NCBI GenBank assembly: GCA_002360495.1
Contig: DEQO01000014.1
Span: forward strand, 1-29,305
Direction of reading: 5' to 3'
Source of the DNA: Flavobacteriales bacterium UBA3364
GTDB lineage: Bacteria > Bacteroidota > Bacteroidia > Flavobacteriales_F > PHOS-HE28
DNA length: 29,305 bases
Below the pieces are notes generated by a model. The model made no database searches, had not been told where the DNA came from, and was given only the letters and a program-made list of their open reading frames with translations. A program made the translations under genes and the position numbers. Positions 15,605 through 23,376 of the stretch are shown here, in pieces; position 1 is the stretch's first letter; the number at the start of each line of letters is the position of its first letter.

Positions 15605-18600
15605 TCAAAAGCTGCGTCCGATGGCGAGAACATAGCGGAAGGCGAGGTTGTCCGTTTCCGTTGCCGGCAGGGACGAAAGCACCAACGGCATATCGAAGCG
15701 GATGGTCAACGGTTTCACGTCCACGAGCGGGCCCCATTTCTTGATGGTGAGGGCGGCACCCATGCCCGCGTCGGCGCGGGGCTGGGCCAGTACGAGCCGC
15801 TCATTGCCGTTCTGTAGCGTGCGGTACCCCATCATGCCGATATCCCCGAAAGCGTACACATCCAGGTGCACGTAGTCCGCGACCTTTCCGGGCCGCAAAC
15901 GCACAAGGCCGTCCAGGTCCACTTCCCCGGACGCGCTGATACCCGTGTTCCCGGCATAGGTCATGATCAGCTGATCGTTCGCGTCCGATTCCGGGGCGAG
16001 GTATCCGGCATATCCGCGCAGCCCAAGGCCGCCGCCATGCTGGAAGTGTTGCACATCAGCCCCGTAGCCCAGCCATTCATAGGGCACCAGGCCGATGCTT
16101 CGCACATACTTGTTCTCCATCATTTCCTCCGGCGAGGCACCGGCCAGATAGAGCGCACTTTCCCGCGGCGTATCGCCGGTCCCGTATTGCCCGAAGGCAC
16201 GTGTGCGTAGCTCAAGCCCCCCAAGGCGACTGCGGTTGACCGCAGTAAGGCGGACCTGAGCGTAGCCCGAAGCCGAACCCACGGCGCTGTTGCGTAGTTC
16301 AAGTTCGATATCGCCATCGCCGCCCTCGTACTTATAGCGGTGTCGTATGCCCAGGTCCACCGCCCCGTTCAGGCTGTTCAGCTCCCATTGATCGGGATAG
16401 AGCAGGTAGGTGAGGTCCGAGCTGTCACGGCGGATGAAATACAAGAGTTCGGCTGTCGCTTCCGTCCTTCCGTTCGGGAGCTTCCACTGCCATCCGGCAC
16501 CGTAGCGCTCCAATCCATCGAGCATGCGTGCATGGAGGAAGACCGCAGACCCCCTCAACAACTTCTCGGTCCCGTTCTCATAGCGGAAATTGAAGGAGAT
16601 GGGATCGTACGAGGTGTCCGTGTTCCCGGGTATGGAGTCGATCTGTGTGGACGGGTTCCCGGGAGGGAGCGATTGGCCCAAGCCGGTGTTCAGCCAAGCG
16701 CTGAAGTGCAATTGGTGCTTGTACTTCATGTACGACCCGTTGAGGTGCACACCGGCCTTCACGCCATCGTACCCGTTCCACCAGAGGTCCGGTCTAATGA
16801 AGGCCTGGTAGTGCGTGCGATCGGGCAGGTTGCGGATGTGGTGGTCGAAGCTTACATCGATCGGCAGGATCAGGCGATCGTTCACCTTGTAGGCATCCGC
16901 GAGCCGGTCCGTCGGGTCGATGATCACGTCCTCGATGCCTGATGGGATGTCGACCTTGGCGATGTAGTCGCGTTGCAGGTCATCGTACCCGATCCAGCGG
17001 GGAAGAACGGTCGCGGTGGTCTTCTTCTCGAACCAGCTGTTCGGGATGTGGAAGTCATGGATGGTACCGTCCTTGGCCAGCACGCGCAGATCGATGGGCA
17101 TTTGCAGGTCCTCCTTGCGCCGCAGGTGGATGGTCTGTCCGTCGTTGTGGTTGCGTCGTTCCACCTTGTGCACGGCGTAGTCGATCCGTTTGTCGGTATC
17201 GATCCACTGGTCGAAGAACCAGTTCAGGTCCACCTGCGTGGATCCGATGAAGCTCTGCCGCATGTCCTCCGGGTAGGGATGGCACATCTTCCATTGAGCG
17301 AAGTAGTGCCGCATGCCGGCGAGGAAGAGCGAGTCTCCCAGGACATACTGCAGGTTGTACAACATGGTCGCCGTCTTGGAGTATACGTGCCGGTAGCCCC
17401 CCTCTCCTTGGCGTTGATGGTAGCCGAACTCATCGCTGTGCACGTTGATGGGTGGCAATTGGTCGCGTACCGCATCGCGCTGGTAGCCGTAGTAGACGTC
17501 CTCCTCGCGAGGGCGCTGCGGCAGTGTGAAGCGAGCGGCATACCGCGAAGCCGGGGCTTCGGCTACGGCCGTGTCGCCATCGATCCGCTCAAGGCCCCAG
17601 GCGGTGAGGAATTGCGTGAAGCCCTCATCCATGAAGGCGCGGTAGGTCTCGTTGTTGCCCACCATGCCGAAGAACCAGTTGTGGCCGATCTCGTGTACGA
17701 ACAGGCCGCGGTAATTCGGTTCATTGCCGCTGTCCAGGGTCAGCATCGGGTACTCCATGCCGTCCTGGGCATCGGCCACGATCATCTTCGGGTATGCGTA
17801 CATGCCGAAGGAGGTGGAATGTGCCTCGATCACCTTCGCGCAATAGTCCGCCGCGTTCTGCCAGCCACGGGCATGGTGCTCCTGGGCCAAAGCCACGCAT
17901 TTCACGCCGTTCCATTCCGCTTCGCCGATGCGGTATGTCGGGTCCGCGGTGAACGCGAAGTCATGTACGTTCTCCGCATGGAACTTCCACACCTTGCGTT
18001 TCGTCGGATCGGGAGGAACGATCACGGACGGCTTCTCGTCCCATGGTTTGTCCTTGAAATTGGTGATCGCGAGCTTCTTCTTCAGGTCGGCAGGTAGCAC
18101 TTCGTTCTCGTTCTGTAACCAACCGGTGGCGTCCAATACGTAGTCGTGCGGGAAGTCCAGGTCCACATCGAACGCACCGAAGTCGCCGTAGAACTCACTG
18201 CCCAGGTGTTGCTGCGTGTCCCAGCCGAAACGGGCGTCGTACACGGAGATCCGAGGATACCAGTGCACACCGTCGTAGTGCTTCATTCCCCAGCTGTTGA
18301 AGAGCTTCATGCGCCGGTACACGTCGCCCGTCCAGTGCGTGGTGAAGTTGATGCGGAACGTGATGCGCTCTCCAGGACCGAGCGGTTCCGTAAGCCAGAC
18401 CTTGAGGACGGTGTTGTCCTGCTCCTGTCGTAAGGCGATGCCATCCACCGACAACGAATTGATCTTCGTTCCGGCATAGTCCACATCGCCGTCCGTTGCG
18501 CTACGCAAGTGGCCTTCGAGCTTTTCCAGGTACGATCCGGGAACGAAGGCTTCCTGGTACAGGTGGAAGAACACATGCCTCAATGTGTCCGGCGAATTGT

Positions 18601-18832
18601 TGACATAGGTCAGCGCTTCCTCCCCGGTCAATGCGTTGGTGGCATCGTCCATGCGCGCCTTGATCACGTAATGGACATCCTGTTGCCAATACCCCGGGCG
18701 TGGCGGCCGGTTCTTCCAGTAGTATGGATTGTCCGCGTTGCGATACGTGTTGGGAGGGTGCTTGTCATCGAAGGGTTGTGCCTTCGCTGGCAGGCCGAGG
18801 AACAGGAGAGGCAGGAGGAGGAGTTGCCGCAT
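15605..18832 (-). CDS. M1 family metallopeptidase fused to an Omp85-like outer-membrane barrel
   Basis: A 1075-residue exported protein with signal peptide MRQLLLLPLLFLGLPAKAQ. Residues ~30-650 are a gluzincin M1 domain: the zinc motif HEIGH (380-384), the third ligand Glu403 in MDEGF (H-x18-E), and VYSKTATML with the likely catalytic tyrosine. The usual GxMEN exopeptidase motif reads DGMEYPM here. Residues ~655-1075 are rich in alternating strands, with GGLGLRGY near 932, AFGDIG near 993 and a final GRSF, features of Omp85/BamA-type barrels. I infer a peptidase anchored in the outer membrane; which face the peptidase is on is unclear. The ATG at 18832 has GGGG 8 bases upstream; a GTG at 18838 is the alternative. 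Confidence 0.85.
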   Translation of the reverse strand: MRQLLLLPLLFLGLPAKAQPFDDKHPPNTYRNADNPYYWKNRPPRPGYWQQDVHYVIKARMDDATNALTGEEALTYVNNSPDTLRHVFFHLYQEAFVPGSYLEKLEGHLRSATDGDVDYAGTKINSLSVDGIALRQEQDNTVLKVWLTEPLGPGERITFRINFTTHWTGDVYRRMKLFNSWGMKHYDGVHWYPRISVYDARFGWDTQQHLGSEFYGDFGAFDVDLDFPHDYVLDATGWLQNENEVLPADLKKKLAITNFKDKPWDEKPSVIVPPDPTKRKVWKFHAENVHDFAFTADPTYRIGEAEWNGVKCVALAQEHHARGWQNAADYCAKVIEAHSTSFGMYAYPKMIVADAQDGMEYPMLTLDSGNEPNYRGLFVHEIGHNWFFGMVGNNETYRAFMDEGFTQFLTAWGLERIDGDTAVAEAPASRYAARFTLPQRPREEDVYYGYQRDAVRDQLPPINVHSDEFGYHQRQGEGGYRHVYSKTATMLYNLQYVLGDSLFLAGMRHYFAQWKMCHPYPEDMRQSFIGSTQVDLNWFFDQWIDTDKRIDYAVHKVERRNHNDGQTIHLRRKEDLQMPIDLRVLAKDGTIHDFHIPNSWFEKKTTATVLPRWIGYDDLQRDYIAKVDIPSGIEDVIIDPTDRLADAYKVNDRLILPIDVSFDHHIRNLPDRTHYQAFIRPDLWWNGYDGVKAGVHLNGSYMKYKHQLHFSAWLNTGLGQSLPPGNPSTQIDSIPGNTDTSYDPISFNFRYENGTEKLLRGSAVFLHARMLDGLERYGAGWQWKLPNGRTEATAELLYFIRRDSSDLTYLLYPDQWELNSLNGAVDLGIRHRYKYEGGDGDIELELRNSAVGSASGYAQVRLTAVNRSRLGGLELRTRAFGQYGTGDTPRESALYLAGASPEEMMENKYVRSIGLVPYEWLGYGADVQHFQHGGGLGLRGYAGYLAPESDANDQLIMTYAGNTGISASGEVDLDGLVRLRPGKVADYVHLDVYAFGDIGMMGYRTLQNGNERLVLAQPRADAGMGAALTIKKWGPLVDVKPLTIRFDMPLVLSSLPATETDNLAFRYVLAIGRSF

Positions 18833-18847
18833 GGTCACGGCCCCAAG

Positions 18848-19819
18848 TTAATGGACCGGGACCGAGGGCGCCGGGGCGGGTACCTTGAGGTGGGCACTTC
18901 GGTCGATCCGGGCACGCATGATGCTCGTGTTCAGTTCATAACCGATGAGCAGCACGATCATGTTCACGTAGATCCACAGCTGCACGGCCAGGATGGCCCC
19001 GATGGAACCGTACAGCGCATTGTAGTTGGTGATATGGGAGAAGACGAAGGCCAGGGCCTGTGAGACCAGGAGCACAAGGAAAACGGCAAGGATGGCGCCC
19101 GGTGTGAAAAGGCGGAACCTGCGTGCGGTGGGATCGCCTGCATTGTAGAGCAGGGATACGAACATGGTCACCACCAGGATGGAAACGATCCACTTTGCCA
19201 GGAACAAGGCGGCCACCTGGAAATAGCTCGCGAAGAAACCGAGGGTGTCCAGTTTGTAGATGATGATCCCGCTCAGCGTGAGCAAGGGAATGGCCACCAT
19301 GGTGAGCAAGGTGAGCGCCACCAGCAGGCCGATGCTCAGCAACCGTTGTTTCAGGGGTGTGTGCCAGGTCGTGTGGTTGGTACTCCCGCTGAAGCCCATG
19401 AGGATCGCATCGATGCTGTTGCTGGCCATGAACACGCCGACGATGAAGCTTACCGAAAGCAGTGTGCCGTGCTTCCGCACCAGCAGGTCATGCAACGTGG
19501 ATTCGATGAAGCGGTACACCTCCAGCGGGAGCATGTCGTGGAAAGTGGCCAGGAGCTTGTTCTGGAAGTCCTCGATCGGGATGTAGGGGATCATGGTGAG
19601 CAGCACGATCACCGCCGGGAAAAAGGCCACGAAGAGCTTGAAGGAGATCGCCGAAGCTCGCGTGACCAGGTTCCCTTGTGCAAGGGCGCGGAAGAAGAAC
19701 CGCGAGATCTCGTACAAGCTGAAACCCTCGAACCCCGGTAGTTCGATCTTGCGCGCCCAACCGATCAGCCTACGGTTGCTGCGCGAATAGAGGAGCTTCC
19801 GTTTCAGCCGTTCGATCAT
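18848..19819 (-). CDS. YihY/virulence factor BrkB family inner-membrane protein
   Basis: A 323-residue protein with about six transmembrane helices. It shows the family hallmarks: FFRALAQGNLVTRASAISFK before the first helix, LFVAFFPAVIVLLTMIPYIP, ASNSIDAILMGF, FTPGAILAVFLVLLVSQAL, and the C-terminal YGSIGAILAVQLWIYVNMIV, GYELN. Once annotated as ribonuclease BN, the family is now regarded as membrane proteins of uncertain, possibly transport, function. It starts 3 bases downstream of nadC and stops 15 bases before the M1 gene, so it is inside one operon. Confidence 0.92.
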   Translation of the reverse strand: MIERLKRKLLYSRSNRRLIGWARKIELPGFEGFSLYEISRFFFRALAQGNLVTRASAISFKLFVAFFPAVIVLLTMIPYIPIEDFQNKLLATFHDMLPLEVYRFIESTLHDLLVRKHGTLLSVSFIVGVFMASNSIDAILMGFSGSTNHTTWHTPLKQRLLSIGLLVALTLLTMVAIPLLTLSGIIIYKLDTLGFFASYFQVAALFLAKWIVSILVVTMFVSLLYNAGDPTARRFRLFTPGAILAVFLVLLVSQALAFVFSHITNYNALYGSIGAILAVQLWIYVNMIVLLIGYELNTSIMRARIDRSAHLKVPAPAPSVPVH

Positions 19820-19822
19820 CCG

Positions 19823-20665
19823 CTACAGTGCTTTCAGGCTCAGGTCGAGGGACGGCACCGAATGTGTGAGGGCGCCCACGGAGACGAAGTCCACCCCGGT
19901 CTCTGCGAATTTCCGCACCGTGGCCAGCGAAATGCCACCGGAGGCCTCGGTCTCGAAGCGGTGATCGATGAGCTTGACGGCCTGTCGAAGGAGTTCGGGC
20001 GTGAAGTTGTCCAGCATGATGCGTTGTACGCCACCGGTGTCCAACACCAGTTGCACTTCGGCCAGGTCGCGGGTCTCCACTACGATGGCGAGGTCCTTCC
20101 CTTGTTCCTTCAAATAGGTGCGCGCAGCGGCGATGGCTTTGGGGATCCCACCGGCGAAGTCATGGTGGTTGTCCTTGATCATCACCATGTCGTGCAACCC
20201 ATGGCGATGGTTGTGGCCGCCGCCGATGCGCACGGCCCATTTTTCGATGGCACGCAAGCCGGGCGTGGTCTTGCGCGTATCCAGCACCTTGCACCCGGTC
20301 CCTTCAACGGCCTCCACGAAACGGTGTGTCATGGTCGCGATCCCGCTCATGCGCTGCATGAAGTTCAGGAGCACGCGTTCCACCATCAGGATGCTGCGTG
20401 TGTTGCCCATGATGGTGAATGCGATGTCGCCGTTCTTCACGGAGGCCCCATCATGCAGGTAGGTGCGGATGGTCAGCGCTGGATCGAAGTGATGGGCGAT
20501 GGCCTCGGCCAATTCCACACCGGCGAGGATGCCGTCCGTTTTCACCAACAGGCGGGCAGCCCCTTTGGCATCCGCAGGTATGGTGCTCAGCGTTGTGTGG
20601 TCACCGTCGCCCACATCCTCGCTGAAAGCGCGATCGATGAGTGCCTCGGTACCTTCGGGAAGCAC
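19823..20665 (-). CDS. nadC: Carboxylating nicotinate-nucleotide diphosphorylase (quinolinate phosphoribosyltransferase)
   Basis: A 280-residue enzyme of de novo NAD synthesis that makes nicotinate mononucleotide from quinolinate and PRPP in the cytosol. Diagnostic stretches are SEDVGDGDHTT near the N-terminus, LLNFMQRMSGIATMT, DTRKTTPGLR (129-138), GGGHNHRHGL (148-157), MIKDNH, and the C-terminal barrel strands VQRIMLDNF and VDFVSVGALTHS. Length is normal for NadC. The start is a GTG at 20665, two bases after the DUF4783 stop; no ATG precedes the conserved N-terminus. All expected basic and catalytic motifs are present, so it should be active. Confidence 0.97.
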   Translation of the reverse strand: MLPEGTEALIDRAFSEDVGDGDHTTLSTIPADAKGAARLLVKTDGILAGVELAEAIAHHFDPALTIRTYLHDGASVKNGDIAFTIMGNTRSILMVERVLLNFMQRMSGIATMTHRFVEAVEGTGCKVLDTRKTTPGLRAIEKWAVRIGGGHNHRHGLHDMVMIKDNHHDFAGGIPKAIAAARTYLKEQGKDLAIVVETRDLAEVQLVLDTGGVQRIMLDNFTPELLRQAVKLIDHRFETEASGGISLATVRKFAETGVDFVSVGALTHSVPSLDLSLKAL

Positions 20666-20667
20666 GA

Positions 20668-21066
20668 TCAGAAGTCGTTCTTGCTGTTCTCTATCCGGAG
20701 CTGCTTCACCTGGAAGTCCGTCCCGGTCTTCTTCAGGAAGAAGGTGACGCGGAAATAGCCGGTGGTGGTGCGCAGGATGCCGATGAAGTACTTGTCGCCC
20801 AACTTGCTCACCCCGGTGTGCTCGATCACGATGTCCACGGGCGGGTTGTCGTTGAAGAACTTGCGTACGATCTGCTCGGCCTGGGCCTTGCTGTACACAT
20901 CCGCGGTCTCCTTGATGGTGAGGTCGATGTTCGGGATGAAATAGGTGGCCAACTCCTTGGAGTTGCCCGTGCGCATGGCTTGTACCACCTTGTCCTTCAC
21001 CTCATCCTGTGCCTGGAGGCCGACGGACATCAGGAAGAAAGCCAGAAGAACGACCAACCGGTCCAT
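20668..21066 (-). CDS. DUF4783 exported protein
   Basis: A protein of about 132 residues. ATG 21066 gives the signal peptide MDRLVVLLAFFLMSVGLQAQ; ATG 21078 and TTG 21108 are in-frame alternatives. The mature part (AMRTGNSKELATYFIPNIDL, YSKAQAEQIVRKFFNDNPP, TTTGYFRVTFFLKKTG, VKQLRIENSKNDF) matches DUF4783, a Bacteroidota family with a small alpha+beta NTF2-like appearance. Function unknown. It is the first gene of the nadC operon and is divergent from rlmH, an arrangement I recall as recurrent in Flavobacteriales. Confidence 0.88.
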   Translation of the reverse strand: MDRLVVLLAFFLMSVGLQAQDEVKDKVVQAMRTGNSKELATYFIPNIDLTIKETADVYSKAQAEQIVRKFFNDNPPVDIVIEHTGVSKLGDKYFIGILRTTTGYFRVTFFLKKTGTDFQVKQLRIENSKNDF

Positions 21067-21093
21067 TGCTCGATCCATTTGTTGCGAAATTTG
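21066..21093 (+). promoter_or_regulatory. Weak candidate promoter for rlmH in the 86-base divergent gap
   Basis: In the gap between DUF4783 and rlmH a TTG at 21066-21068 is followed after 17 bases by GAAATTTG at 21086-21093. The latter differs in one position from the Bacteroidota -7 consensus TAnnTTTG. Transcription would begin about 50 bases before the rlmH ATG. The second element overlaps the palindrome ATTTGCAAAT (21089-21098), a possible operator. With such a short consensus this could be chance. Confidence 0.22.
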
Positions 21094-21152
21094 CAAATAC
21101 CGGGCCAAGTTGAACCCCTGATGCCCATGTACTTACGAACACTCGTGTACGA

Positions 21153-21614
21153 ATGAAAGTGCGGTTGGTCCTGGTGGGGCGTAGCGAACGGGGCATGATA
21201 TCCGATGGTGTGGACCATTATCTGGGCAGGCTGGCGCGGTCGTTCGCCGTGGAACAGGTCGTTCTACCGGAGGCCGGAAAGGGCGAGCCGACCTACCAGC
21301 AGCGTGTGGAAAGCGAGCGGATACTTGCCGCCTTGAAACCGGGTGAGCGCATCGTGGTCCTGGACGAAAGGGGCAGGGCGCTCACCAGTCCACAGTTTGC
21401 GGAGCGTTTGGGTAGCTGGCGGGACCAGGGCGTGCGGCAGGTGGCCTTCGTGATCGGTGGCGCCTATGGCATGACGGATGCCGTAAGGGGGAGGGCGGAT
21501 CTGGTGCTGGCCCTTTCGGCGATGACCTTCCCGCATCAGTTGGTCAGGGTGCTGTTCGCCGAGCAGTTGTACCGGGCATCGACGATCCTGCAAGGCAGCC
21601 CTTACCATCATTGA
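21153..21614 (+). CDS. rlmH: 23S rRNA (pseudouridine-1915-N3)-methyltransferase RlmH
   Basis: A 153-residue SPOUT-class enzyme that methylates pseudouridine 1915 of 23S rRNA on assembled ribosomes. The sequence follows the family from end to end: MKVRLVLVGRSE, a conserved HYLGRLARSF helix, IVVLDERGRALTSPQFAERL, and the knotted SAM site VAFVIGGAYGMTDAV. LALSAMTFPHQLVRVLFAEQ and the C-terminal YRASTILQGSPYHH complete it. Length is typical (about 155). It is transcribed away from the DUF4783-nadC operon. Confidence 0.97.
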   Translation: MKVRLVLVGRSERGMISDGVDHYLGRLARSFAVEQVVLPEAGKGEPTYQQRVESERILAALKPGERIVVLDERGRALTSPQFAERLGSWRDQGVRQVAFVIGGAYGMTDAVRGRADLVLALSAMTFPHQLVRVLFAEQLYRASTILQGSPYHH

Positions 21615-21735
21615 TCGTCCTCATGAGGCGGCCTTGCCCGTGCTCGATCCTATCTTGGCGGCGCGACACTGTGTTCGCCAGGAACGGCCATGGTGATCTT
21701 GATCGGAAGAACATGTACGTGATCGTCCACGCCTT

Positions 21736-21758
21736 CGCCCCGGTCCCGTCTCGGGGCG
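21736..21758. other. GC-rich hairpin in the 202-base gap after rlmH
   Basis: Between rlmH and the next membrane protein (21615-21816) there is no credible gene. CGCCCCG at 21736-21742 pairs perfectly with CGGGGCG at 21752-21758 around a 9-base loop. No run of T follows, so it is not a standard intrinsic terminator; it may be a leader structure, a processing site or chance in GC-rich DNA. No clear promoter consensus was found in the gap. Confidence 0.35.
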
Positions 21759-21816
21759 GTCCGGGTCCCATGGTCCGTGGTCGGCTTCCGGTCCCTCATC
21801 AATACCGCGTGAGGTG

Positions 21817-23325
21817 ATGTTCCCGTTGATGTACGTCCACTATTTCGGGGAGGTGCAGATCACCTACTGGGAGTGCATGCTCGGCCTGCTGTATGTCCTG
21901 GGCATGTACCTCTATTTCGCGCGGGAGAAGAACCGGAGGATCAAGACCGCTCCGGAGTACAGGTTTTTCCTGTGGGGGCTCTTCGCGAAGTTGTTCGGTG
22001 GAGTGGCTTTCAGCTTGATCTACCTCTACTACTACCAAGGCGGGGACACCATAGCGTATTTCTTCTCGGCCGCGGCCATGCGCAATATGGCCTTGGCCGA
22101 TCCCCTGGAGTACCTGACCCAGTTCTTCGGCGACAATACCATGCGGGCGTGGTCGGTCTACACGTTGGAAACCGCCAAGCCCTACCAATATGTGTTCCTG
22201 GAGGACCGGACCTTTGCCGTGATCCGCGTGATGAGCATCATCGCGATGTTCACCTTCAACAGTTATCTGATCAGTACGCTCGTGATCGCGAGCTTGTCGT
22301 ACTTCGGCGTTTGGGCCAGTTACCGCACGTTCGTGAGCTACTACCCGCAGTTGGCCGGCAAGCTGGCGACGGGGTTCCTCTTCATGCCCTCGTCCATCTT
22401 CTGGGGTTCGGCCATCCTGAAGGATACGTTCACGTTCAGCGCAGTGTGCTGGTGGGTGTTCGCTGTGGACGAGGTGTTCTTCAAGAAGCGGAAGATCGTC
22501 CACCGGAGTATCGTGATCGCGATCAGCGGTATCACATTGGTGGTGATCAAGCCCTACATCTTCATGGTGCTGTTCCCTGCCACGGTGATGTGGATCCTGT
22601 ATTTCAGGGTCGCTGCAATGCGCAGCGGCCTGCTCAAGTTCGCGGTACTTCCGCTCGCCGTGGTGTCGATGATCGCACTGTCCATTGTCGTGCTCAACAA
22701 CCTGGGGGATCAACTGGACAAATTCGCCTTGGATGAGGCGTTGACCACCATTCAAGTGACCCAGAGCGATCTTTCGAACGCGCAATCCTATGGCTCCAAT
22801 TCGTTCAGCGTCGGGAGTTTCGACGGGACATGGCTGGGTGTATTGATGAAGTTCCCGGTGGCGACGAACGCTGCGCTCTTCAGGCCGTACATCTGGGAGG
22901 CGACCAGTCCGATCATGGCCATCAGTGGGCTCGAGAACCTTTGGGTCCTTCTCGTGGCCGGGCTTGCGGTATTACGTGCCGGTCCCCATTTCTTCCTGCG
23001 CTGTATCGGTGGTGTTCCTATCCTTCTCATGGCGACCACGTTCGCCCTGCTCTTCGGGTTCACGGTAGGTGTCACCACGCCGAATTTCGGTGCGCTGGTG
23101 CGTTTCAAGATCCCGCTCGTGCCTTTCTTCATCAGCGTATTGTATATCATCGTATACCTCGGCCAGCTGAAGCGCGCCGCGGACAAGACAGGCCAGGGCT
23201 TCGTGCTGCAGAACTTCCGGATGGGCACGGGTCACCTGGTGGAGATGGAGAAGGCCAAAAGGCGCCGACGCTTCATGTCCAACGTCCGAGATCCCGGGCC
23301 TCGACCCACAACGGCACCTTCGTGA
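21817..23325 (+). CDS. Polytopic membrane protein of the glycan locus (possible Wzy-type polymerase or ligase)
   Basis: A 502-residue protein with roughly ten or more hydrophobic helices and a basic C-terminal tail (KAKRRRRFMSNVRD). I do not recognise it as a named family. Notable segments are LIYLYYYQGGDTIAYFFSAA after the second helix, FMPSSIFWGSAILKDTF in the middle, and a ~60-residue non-membrane loop (QVTQSDLSNAQSYGSNSFSV). GGDT and PSxxFW-like motifs occur in membrane proteins of bacterial polysaccharide clusters. Polymerase or O-antigen ligase activity is a guess from topology and neighbours. ATG 21817 is preferred to the GTG directly before it. Confidence 0.6.
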   Translation: MFPLMYVHYFGEVQITYWECMLGLLYVLGMYLYFAREKNRRIKTAPEYRFFLWGLFAKLFGGVAFSLIYLYYYQGGDTIAYFFSAAAMRNMALADPLEYLTQFFGDNTMRAWSVYTLETAKPYQYVFLEDRTFAVIRVMSIIAMFTFNSYLISTLVIASLSYFGVWASYRTFVSYYPQLAGKLATGFLFMPSSIFWGSAILKDTFTFSAVCWWVFAVDEVFFKKRKIVHRSIVIAISGITLVVIKPYIFMVLFPATVMWILYFRVAAMRSGLLKFAVLPLAVVSMIALSIVVLNNLGDQLDKFALDEALTTIQVTQSDLSNAQSYGSNSFSVGSFDGTWLGVLMKFPVATNAALFRPYIWEATSPIMAISGLENLWVLLVAGLAVLRAGPHFFLRCIGGVPILLMATTFALLFGFTVGVTTPNFGALVRFKIPLVPFFISVLYIIVYLGQLKRAADKTGQGFVLQNFRMGTGHLVEMEKAKRRRRFMSNVRDPGPRPTTAPS

Positions 23326-23376
23326 TCATGGGTGGATCATGGAGGGATGGACCGGGAAGGAATACATGAGAACAGG

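Noticed and set aside
16973..18097. Plus-strand open frame of 374 codons inside the M1 peptidase gene
   Set aside because: No recognisable domain, and the opposite strand carries the HEIGH zinc peptidase.
21736..21758. Intrinsic terminator after rlmH
   Set aside because: The stem is good but it lies ~120 bases downstream of the stop and has no T-run, so I list it only as a hairpin.
21611..21817. Small 68-codon plus-strand frame in the gap after rlmH
   Set aside because: No protein-like composition, no recognisable motif; it overlaps the hairpin and merely fills the spacer.
21799..22785. Minus-strand open frame of 328 codons opposite the polytopic membrane protein
   Set aside because: Charged, His/Glu/Arg-rich antisense composition; the + frame has regular membrane helices.
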